Below are positions 1 through 4,709 of a stretch of 5,853 nucleotides of DNA, piece after piece. Source of the DNA: an uncultured Clostridia bacterium (GTDB taxonomy: Bacteria > Bacillota > Clostridia > Christensenellales > UBA1242); the NCBI GenBank assembly GCA_944372715.1, contig CALVZZ010000030.1:1-5853 (forward strand), in the 5' to 3' direction. A program made the position numbers and the translations under genes. Numbering within the stretch: position 1 is the first letter of the stretch; each line of letters starts with the position of its first letter. The notes under the pieces are model-generated. The model did no database searches. It was not told the origin of the DNA and saw only the letters and a list, made by a program, of their open reading frames with translations.

Positions 1-953
1 TTAATAAAACCTTTTTCAAAGTCAGTGTGAATTTTACCAGCTGCCTGAGGTGCCTTTGTACCTTTCTTTATAGTCCAAGCTCTAACTTCTTTTTCACCAG
101 CTGTCAAAAAACTCATAAGCCCCAAAAGGTCATAACTTTTAACAACAAGCTTTTCAAGTCCACTTTCTTTAATGCCTAATTCTTCCTTAAAAAGCTCTTG
201 TTCTTCTTCTGGTAAAGTAGAAATTTCTTCTTCAATTTTAGCGCACATAGAAACAACTTCTGCACCCTCTTTTTTAGCATAATCCTTTACTGCCTTCACA
301 TATTCATTATCTTCTTTACCAATTTCATCTTCATCAATATTTGCAACATAAATAACAGGTTTTGTTGTGAGAAGAAACAAATTTTTTACAATAGGAATTT
401 CTTCTTTTGTAAAATCTAATATTCTTGCTGGTTTCCCATTTTCTAAACATTCTTTAATCTTTTTTAAAACTTCAACTTCCAAAGCAACAGTCTTATCCCC
501 TGTTTTAACAAGTTTGCTTCCACGCTCAAACCTTTTTTCCACACTTTCTAAATCTGATAAAACAAGTTCTAAATTAATTATGTCTATATCTCTTTTAGGG
601 TTCACTCCTTCATTTACATTAATAATTTTTTCATTTTTAAAACATCTTACAACTTGTACTATTGCATCACATTCTCTTATATGACTTAAAAATTTGTTAC
701 CAAGACCTTCACCTTTACTTGCACCTGCAACAAGCCCAGCTATGTCAACAAATTCAATAGTAGCTGGTGTTATTTTTTCCGTCTTATAAAGTTCTCCCAG
801 CTTGTCCAATCTTTCATCTTTAACTGCAACAATCCCAACATTTGGTTCTATTGTACAAAAAGGATAATTTGCACTTTCAGCACCAGCTTTTGTTATTGCA
901 TTAAACAATGTACTTTTCCCAACATTTGGCAAACCCACTACGCCAATTTTCAT
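1..953 (-). CDS. ychF: YchF/OLA1-type ribosome-binding ATPase, 3' end cut by window edge
   Basis: The first 317 codons are present without a stop; the family is usually about 365 residues, so roughly 48 C-terminal residues lie beyond the left edge. YchF is an Obg-related P-loop protein that prefers ATP and binds ribosomes. Visible motifs are the P-loop GLPNVGKST (residues 7-15), the G3 motif DIAG (70-73), and NIDE (205-208) in place of the NKxD of true GTPases, which is the family's hallmark for ATP use. The central part (about 120-195) fits the helical insert. The C-terminal TGS domain begins near residue 278 (LTAGEKEVRAWTI) and includes TKAPQAAGKIHTDFEKGFI, up to the edge. The ATG shares bases with the lepB stop (ATGA), and its AGGGAG ribosome site (960-965, 6 bases upstream) lies inside lepB, so translation is probably coupled. 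It is the last visible gene of the radC operon. Identification is very secure. Confidence 0.97.
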   Translation of the reverse strand, partial: MKIGVVGLPNVGKSTLFNAITKAGAESANYPFCTIEPNVGIVAVKDERLDKLGELYKTEKITPATIEFVDIAGLVAGASKGEGLGNKFLSHIRECDAIVQVVRCFKNEKIINVNEGVNPKRDIDIINLELVLSDLESVEKRFERGSKLVKTGDKTVALEVEVLKKIKECLENGKPARILDFTKEEIPIVKNLFLLTTKPVIYVANIDEDEIGKEDNEYVKAVKDYAKKEGAEVVSMCAKIEEEISTLPEEEQELFKEELGIKESGLEKLVVKSYDLLGLMSFLTAGEKEVRAWTIKKGTKAPQAAGKIHTDFEKGFI

Positions 954-1639
954 ATGTTACTCCCTTTAAATGTTATAATTTTAAACAATATTTCAAAAAC
1001 TTGAAAATAATTATTAACAACCATATAATCAACTTTTCCTATAATATTTTGAAGTGGCAAACCACCATATGATGTGCTATCAGTAGTATGCCCACGATTA
1101 TCCCCCATTAAAAAAATCTCATTTTGTGGGATTTGATAAAATCCATATAATTTTTGGTTTACCTTATCCATTATATAAATTTTATTTTCTGGCTCTTTTT
1201 TTAACAAAATTTCAAAATGTTGTTGTTGAATAATATTACCCTGAATGTCATCTAAATAACTTTCATTAACTTTAAAAGATTGTAAACAATCTTCATAATT
1301 TTCTACTCCATTAGGAATTCTGTAAAAATTAACAACTCCATTTTCATCGGCAATAAACCCAATTTTATCACCTTCAAATCCCATAATCCTTTTAATAACA
1401 GTAGTGCCTTCTTCCGTTGTTGCCACCACAACATCTTGAAATTCACCTTTGTTGTTAACATCAACATAAACACCATTAGTGTCTGTACCTGATGCATTAA
1501 TTGTCGGATACATAGATTGACCCTTAACAGGATAATATTCGTGTGTGTAAATAAAAACAAATAAGCTTAAAAATAAAGCCATAACAACAGCAAATATGAC
1601 ATAAGAACCTTTATTTTGTATTGTTTTTATTTTCCTCAT
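950..1639 (-). CDS. lepB: type I signal peptidase (SPase I)
   Basis: A 229-residue membrane-bound serine/lysine protease that removes signal peptides from exported proteins, with its catalytic domain outside the membrane. The N-terminus is short and basic (MRKIK), then one membrane anchor spans about residues 12-32. The nucleophile Ser42 is in GQSMYPT, the general base Lys83 is in VIKRI followed by GFEGD, and the conserved MGDNRGHTTDS box is at 178-188. One anchor and overall pattern match Bacillus SipS. The distance from Lys83 to the GDNR aspartate is 97 residues against 63 in SipS, so the catalytic domain carries about 34 extra residues between about 93 and 172. I chose the ATG at 1639 because AAGGAG stands 4 bases upstream; a GTG at 1666 in the same frame would add nine residues but has no visible ribosome site. 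The gene overlaps the queH end by 29 bases and the ychF start by 4. Confidence 0.95.
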   Translation of the reverse strand: MRKIKTIQNKGSYVIFAVVMALFLSLFVFIYTHEYYPVKGQSMYPTINASGTDTNGVYVDVNNKGEFQDVVVATTEEGTTVIKRIMGFEGDKIGFIADENGVVNFYRIPNGVENYEDCLQSFKVNESYLDDIQGNIIQQQHFEILLKKEPENKIYIMDKVNQKLYGFYQIPQNEIFLMGDNRGHTTDSTSYGGLPLQNIIGKVDYMVVNNYFQVFEILFKIITFKGSNI

Positions 1640-2222
1640 TTTTCTCCTTAACAGGTGTACACCCACAATAATTTTGACGATACAATCCGTATTCTTTACT
1701 TAATTGCAAACTTCTTAAATATCCATTTTTCTTCTTAAAATCAGATATTAAAAAATTAATATTATATTCCTTTTGCAATTCAAAACCAATTTCATTAATC
1801 CAATTTGCATTTTTGTGAGGACTTACAGAAAGTGTGGTTGTAAAATATTCAAATTTAAGATTTTTAGCTAATATAGCAGTTTCTTTCATTCGTAAAAAAT
1901 AACACTTTTTGCATTTTAAAGAGCCTTCACCTAGATTTTCACAATCTTTCATTTCATCGTGATATTTTTTATTATCATATTCACCTATTATATAACTTAT
2001 TTTTAATTTTTCAAGTAGATCTACTTGTTCTTTCAATCTTCGTTCATATTCGTCAAAAGGTACTATATTAGGATTGTAAAAAAATACTGTAATTTCAAAA
2101 TGATTACAAAGCTTTTCAAGTACAGAAGAAGAACAAGGTGCACAACAACTGTGCAACAACAATTTAGGCTTATTGAACAAATTGCTTATTATGTTTTCAA
2201 ATTCCAAATTGTAATCAACCAC
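1611..2222 (-). CDS. queH: epoxyqueuosine reductase QueH (DUF208 family)
   Basis: A 203-residue enzyme that carries out the last step of queuosine formation, reducing epoxyqueuosine at the wobble position of tRNAs with GUN anticodons. QueH is the non-homologous replacement for the cobalamin-dependent QueG. Family motifs occur in order: LLHSCCAPCSS with Cys26, Cys27 and Cys30; YNPNIVPFDEYERR (49-62); the CKKCY pair Cys104 and Cys107; FTTTLSVSPHKN (127-138); and YRQNYCGC with Cys186 and Cys188. In this family the conserved cysteines hold an iron-sulfur cluster and further iron. The start is a GTG that overlaps the radC end by 8 bases; an ATG is not available until codon 91, after the first cysteine motif. 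The 13-15 residue Lys/Asn/Glu-rich tail after CGC is mostly encoded where the frame overlaps lepB. No other queuosine gene is in the window, so the precursor or its early pathway must come from elsewhere. Confidence 0.95.
   Translation of the reverse strand: MVDYNLEFENIISNLFNKPKLLLHSCCAPCSSSVLEKLCNHFEITVFFYNPNIVPFDEYERRLKEQVDLLEKLKISYIIGEYDNKKYHDEMKDCENLGEGSLKCKKCYFLRMKETAILAKNLKFEYFTTTLSVSPHKNANWINEIGFELQKEYNINFLISDFKKKNGYLRSLQLSKEYGLYRQNYCGCTPVKEKNEENKNNTK
1644..1649 (-). promoter_or_regulatory. lepB ribosome binding site within queH
   Basis: Read on the minus strand this is AAGGAG, 4 bases before the ATG at 1639. It decides the lepB start in favour of 1639 over the in-frame GTG at 1666. 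The site lies within the last codons of queH, so ribosomes finishing queH pass directly over it. Confidence 0.75.
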
Positions 2223-2919
2223 GAATATCCTTCTCCTCTATATACTGCAATAAATTCATACTATAAACACTATCTTCACCAACGATTATATGATCTTCAA
2301 GTCTTACATTATTAATTTTTAAAAATTCTCTTAAATTTTCCGTTGTTTCTATGTCTGCCTTAGAAGGCCTAGGATCAGCACCTGGATGATTATGTGCAAA
2401 TATTACTGAACTTACAGATTTATTTAACAAAAATAAACTCAAATCCTTTTTATCAATTGCAACATTGTTCTTACCACCAACAGAAATAGTCTTTTCTGCA
2501 ACAACTCTTCCCTTATTATTTAATCCTGTAACAATGAATTCTTCATTAGATTTATTTTCTAGCCTTGGTTTAAAATATGCAATCATATCACCGATAGTAT
2601 TAATAACAGGATTTTTACCCAACCTATCAATTTGATATCTTCTAAAAATTTCAGGCAAAAGTTTAATTAATGTTGCAGATCTTTCACCCAAACCAAAAAT
2701 ATGGACAAGCTCAGAAAAATCAGCATCCAAAACTTTGGAAAAACTACCAAAATGATTTAAAAGTTCGTGAGCAAGTGGATTTGTATCTTTTCTTGGAATA
2801 ATTAAAGTCAAAACAAATTCAAGTGCATTAATATCATTTAATTTGTCAAATCCTACTTGTTTAATTGTTTCAAGCAATCTTTCCCTATGCTTATGATGAG
2901 TATTTTTCTTTTGTTCCAT
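2215..2919 (-). CDS. radC: RadC family JAMM/MPN-domain protein
   Basis: A complete 234-residue RadC protein. The N-terminal part carries the usual HKHRERLLE stretch (10-17) and a helix-hairpin-helix region, with FGSFSKVLDA (57-66) and HIFGLGERSA (73-82). The C-terminal part is a JAMM/MPN metalloprotease-like domain from about residue 104 with a full set of likely zinc and catalytic residues: a glutamate at 126 or 127 (NEEF), His176 and His178 (HNHPG), Ser186 and Asp189 (PRPSKAD), then LEDHIIVG. The old link to DNA repair was shown to be mistaken in E. coli, and the cellular role remains unsettled. It is the first gene of the four-gene operon. No Shine-Dalgarno sequence is present before the ATG, and a -10 element lies only 8 bases upstream, which is unusual. 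The HKHRERL stretch starts at residue 10, so a much later start is unlikely. Confidence 0.95.
   Translation of the reverse strand: MEQKKNTHHKHRERLLETIKQVGFDKLNDINALEFVLTLIIPRKDTNPLAHELLNHFGSFSKVLDADFSELVHIFGLGERSATLIKLLPEIFRRYQIDRLGKNPVINTIGDMIAYFKPRLENKSNEEFIVTGLNNKGRVVAEKTISVGGKNNVAIDKKDLSLFLLNKSVSSVIFAHNHPGADPRPSKADIETTENLREFLKINNVRLEDHIIVGEDSVYSMNLLQYIEEKDIRG
2228..2238 (-). promoter_or_regulatory. queH ribosome binding site supporting a GTG start
   Basis: On the minus strand this reads GAGGAGAAGGA, in effect two overlapping Shine-Dalgarno-like cores, with AAGGA 5 bases before the GTG at 2222. It lies inside the end of radC and supports GTG as the true queH start. Confidence 0.75.
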
Positions 2920-2927
2920 ATTTTTGT

Positions 2928-2936
2928 ATTATATCA
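2928..2936 (-). promoter_or_regulatory. extended -10 promoter of the radC-queH-lepB-ychF operon
   Basis: Read on the minus strand this is TGATATAAT, a perfect extended -10 (TGn plus TATAAT, the hexamer at 2928-2933). No good -35 hexamer is seen 15-18 bases upstream, as is common for extended -10 promoters. Transcription would be expected to start near 2919-2921, that is at or about two bases before the radC ATG. Confidence 0.65.
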
Positions 2937-2960
2937 CATAAAAAAAATAATTAATAGCAT

Positions 2961-2989
2961 TTGACATTACTTTTTTAATTTGCTACCCT
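2961..2989 (+). promoter_or_regulatory. degV promoter
   Basis: A consensus -35 TTGACA (2961-2966), a 17-base spacer, and TACCCT (2984-2989) preceded by TGC, giving an extended -10 of weak hexamer quality. Predicted start of transcription is near 2996, leaving a leader of about 13 bases that is little more than the ribosome site AAAGGGGG (2996-3003), 5 bases before the ATG at 3009. Confidence 0.6.
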
Positions 2990-3008
2990 TTACACAAAGG
3001 GGGATAAA

Positions 3009-3845
3009 ATGAAAATAGGAATATCAGCAGATTCCACCTGCGACATACCAAAAGAGCTTATAGAAAAATATGATATTAACATAATACCATTATATGTAAA
3101 TTTAGAAGACGAACAATATACAGAAGCTGAAATTACTCATAAAGAAATTTATGATTTTGTTTCAAAAACAGGGGTTTTACCCAAAACATCTGCAAGAACA
3201 GTTATTGAGTATAAGGAAGAATTTGAAAAGCTCAGAAAAAAATATGATGCATTGATTCACTTTTCACTTTCTTTTGAAATTTCCAGCACAGGCAATAATG
3301 CTTTACAAGCTTCAAAGGAACTAGAAAATGTTTATGTTATCGACACAAAACAACTTTCTTCTGGTTCAGGTATATTGGTTTTATCAGCTGTCGACAAAAT
3401 CAATGAAGGCAAAACAATAACGGAAATAATTAACGAGCTTGAAGGAGAAGCAGACAGAGTACAATCTTCTTTTATAATAAATAAGTTAAATTACTTGTAT
3501 AAAGGTGGAAGATGCTCAGCCGTTGCAGTATTTGGTGCTAATCTATTAAAATTAAAAATAAGAATACAACTTGTAAACGGTAAAATGGAAGCAACAAAAA
3601 AATATATGGGGCCATTAAAATCTGTACTACCAAAATATGTTGACGATATAATTAAAGAAAAACCACCTGTTCTTAAAAGATGTTTTGTAACTTCTTCATC
3701 AGAAATGGAAGATGTAAAGCCTGAAATTATAGAAAAAGTAAAGGGCTTAGGATTTAAAGAAGTAATACCAATGCAAGCTGGTGCTACAATTTGCAGTCAC
3801 TGTGGTCCTGAAACAATAGGAATTTTGTATTTAACACAACCATAA
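3009..3845 (+). CDS. DegV family fatty-acid-binding protein
   Basis: A full-length 278-residue DegV protein. Members bind a fatty acid, and the FakB subgroup presents it to the kinase FakA for phospholipid synthesis. The N-terminus has the family signature SADSTCDIP (6-14). Next come LPKTSART (56-63), where other members have TSQP around the carboxylate-binding serine (Ser60 here); HFSLSFEISSTGNNA (84-98); VIDTKQLSSG (110-119); YLYKGGRCSAVA (162-172) with GANLLKLK (176-183); and a C-terminal SHCGPETIGILYL (262-274). The KTSA and SHCGP forms match, from memory, a clostridial subgroup distinct from the best-studied FakB proteins, so binding of fatty acid is likely but delivery to a FakA is not shown. 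No FakA-like kinase lies nearby. The gene stands alone between its own promoter and terminator and is divergent from radC. Confidence 0.93.
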   Translation: MKIGISADSTCDIPKELIEKYDINIIPLYVNLEDEQYTEAEITHKEIYDFVSKTGVLPKTSARTVIEYKEEFEKLRKKYDALIHFSLSFEISSTGNNALQASKELENVYVIDTKQLSSGSGILVLSAVDKINEGKTITEIINELEGEADRVQSSFIINKLNYLYKGGRCSAVAVFGANLLKLKIRIQLVNGKMEATKKYMGPLKSVLPKYVDDIIKEKPPVLKRCFVTSSSEMEDVKPEIIEKVKGLGFKEVIPMQAGATICSHCGPETIGILYLTQP

Positions 3846-3850
3846 CTCAT

Positions 3851-3880
3851 AAAACCCTTTAAATATAAGGGTTTTTTATT
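3851..3880 (+). terminator. intrinsic terminator of degV
   Basis: A nine-base-pair inverted repeat, AAAACCCTT (3851-3859) and AAGGGTTTT (3867-3875), around a 7-base loop, with six T residues at 3872-3877 partly inside the stem. It lies 6 bases after the degV stop. Confidence 0.85.
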
Positions 3881-3910
3881 ATAAAATTAAAAAATGTGTG
3901 TTAAATCAGT

Positions 3911-3938
3911 TTGAAAAAAATATAAAATGGTCTATAAT
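3911..3938 (+). promoter_or_regulatory. hup promoter
   Basis: TTGAAA (3911-3916), a 16-base spacer, and a perfect TATAAT (3933-3938). The near-consensus match fits a highly expressed nucleoid protein. Transcription should start near 3945, giving a leader of about 39 bases. Confidence 0.75.
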
Positions 3939-3944
3939 ATATGT

Positions 3945-3960
3945 GTTTAAGTAATTAAAC
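3945..3960 (+). promoter_or_regulatory. small hairpin at the predicted 5' end of hup mRNA
   Basis: GTTTAA and TTAAAC form a perfect six-base-pair inverted repeat around the tetraloop GTAA, starting at the predicted first transcribed base. It could shield the mRNA 5' end from decay. It is A/T-rich and therefore weak, so the role is inference. Confidence 0.35.
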
Positions 3961-3983
3961 AATAAATATAAAAGGGGTAACGT

Positions 3984-4256
3984 ATGAACAAAGGAGAATT
4001 CATTAAATCAGTTGCTGAAAAAGCAGGGTTAACACAAAAGGAAGCTGGTGCAGCTTATGATGCAATGGTTGAAACAATCGTTGATGCATTTAAAGCAAAC
4101 GATAAAGTAGCTCTTGTAGGCTTTGGAACATTTGAACTTAAATGCAAACCAGCAAGAACAGGAATCAATCCACAAACAAAACAAACTGTTCAAATTGCAG
4201 CTTCAAAAGCACCTTCTTTCAAGGTTGGCAAAGCTTTCAAAGACTTATTTAATTAA
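3984..4256 (+). CDS. hup: HU-family DNA-binding protein
   Basis: A 90-residue histone-like protein that dimerises and bends DNA without strict sequence preference, the standard length for HU. The N-terminal helices start MNKGEFIKSVAEKAGLT, the GFGTFE turn is at residues 46-51, and the DNA-binding arm is around 53-75, with INPQT at 61-65 carrying the tip proline Pro63 that wedges into DNA. The end, KAPSFKVGKAFKDLFN (75-90), matches the family. It aligns without gaps to E. coli HU. Two differences stand out: residue 61 is Ile where HU proteins normally have Arg, and Cys54 lies at the base of the arm. The ribosome site AAAGGGG is 6 bases before the ATG. The gene has its own promoter, leader and terminator. 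IHF is less likely given the bacterial group and the HU-like arm. Confidence 0.96.
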   Translation: MNKGEFIKSVAEKAGLTQKEAGAAYDAMVETIVDAFKANDKVALVGFGTFELKCKPARTGINPQTKQTVQIAASKAPSFKVGKAFKDLFN

Positions 4257-4270
4257 GAATTTGAATTATA

Positions 4271-4307
4271 AAAAAAACAAGGGTACTTCAACTTCCCTTG
4301 TTTTTTT
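4271..4307. terminator. bidirectional intrinsic terminator between hup and the pyk operon
   Basis: A 13-base-pair inverted repeat, AAAAAAACAAGGG (4271-4283) and CCCTTGTTTTTTT (4295-4307), around an 11-base loop. Each strand ends the stem in seven T residues, so it can stop hup transcription rightward and pyk-operon transcription leftward. It lies 14 bases after the hup stop and 39 bases beyond the stop of the convergent membrane protein gene. Confidence 0.88.
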
Positions 4308-4346
4308 ATTTTGAATTTTATAAGTCAAGCATTTTTTCTTTTTAAA

Positions 4347-4697
4347 TTATATCACAGAAACAAAACTTAAAAAGATTGCCACAAAGCATAAAACTAAATC
4401 AGGCGTAAATAAAACTTTTTTATCTCTTTTTAAGATTAGTATCAAAGATGTCAATGCACAAGCAACAGCTCCAGCAAATAAAATTAAATAAAATACAATC
4501 ATTACTGTATAGCTAGATGTTGCAAGCACAATTGCAAAAAAGTTTTTTAAAAATGTTAAGCAAATACTAACAATTGATAATATATAAGGAATAAAATCTT
4601 TTGAAATCACAATCTGACTTCTCTCCTTTTTTTGTTCATAAGTTTCTTTCTCTTCAGGTTCTTCAATTATTATTTCTTCCTTGAAATCTTCTTGCAT
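4347..4697 (-). CDS. small multi-pass membrane protein of unknown function
   Basis: I do not recognise this 116-residue protein. The first 30 or so residues are hydrophilic and strongly charged, rich in Glu and Lys (for example EEPEEKETYEQKKE at 12-25). About three hydrophobic segments follow: roughly 35-59 (broken by Lys51), 62-89 and 97-116, the last ending at the C-terminus. A basic KRDKK loop (90-94) separates the second and third, suggesting that loop is cytoplasmic; this would place the acidic N-terminus outside if there are three segments, but four short segments are also possible. It has no signal peptide, cysteine pair or catalytic motif. The ribosome site AAAGGAGGG is excellent and lies in the 12-base gap after pyk, touching the pyk stop, so the two are almost certainly cotranscribed. 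That the gene is real rests on the ribosome site, spacing and membrane-protein composition. Confidence 0.8.
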   Translation of the reverse strand: MQEDFKEEIIIEEPEEKETYEQKKERSQIVISKDFIPYILSIVSICLTFLKNFFAIVLATSSYTVMIVFYLILFAGAVACALTSLILILKRDKKVLFTPDLVLCFVAIFLSFVSVI

Positions 4698-4709
4698 AAT
4701 TCCCTCCTT

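Noticed and set aside
367..684. Open plus-strand frame of 105 codons with hydrophobic composition
   Set aside because: It lies wholly antisense to ychF, whose motifs are unmistakable, and has no ribosome site; the Ser/Phe/Leu-rich translation is what antisense of an AT-rich gene gives.
1303..1560. Minus-strand open frame of 85 codons inside lepB
   Set aside because: An alternative-frame shadow of lepB; the lepB frame holds the catalytic Ser and Lys.
1640..1666. Upstream GTG start for lepB adding nine residues
   Set aside because: No ribosome site precedes the GTG, whereas AAGGAG precedes the ATG at 1639, and the added residues (MGVHLLRRK) are not needed for the membrane anchor.
2025..2315. 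Plus-strand open frame of 96 codons across the queH-radC junction
   Set aside because: Antisense to two well-supported genes, with no ribosome site or recognisable domain.
3846..3983. Search for a riboswitch or small RNA in the longest intergenic gap
   Set aside because: The gap is accounted for by the degV terminator, the hup promoter and a short leader; the remaining AT-rich 30 bases show no structure.
4123..4314. Plus-strand open frame of 63 codons overlapping hup
   Set aside because: A +1-frame shadow of hup that runs into the terminator stem.
4310..4346. TTGACT on the minus strand at 4328-4323 as a possible promoter
   Set aside because: No -10-like hexamer lies at a proper distance; the site points into the terminator and no gene follows on that strand.
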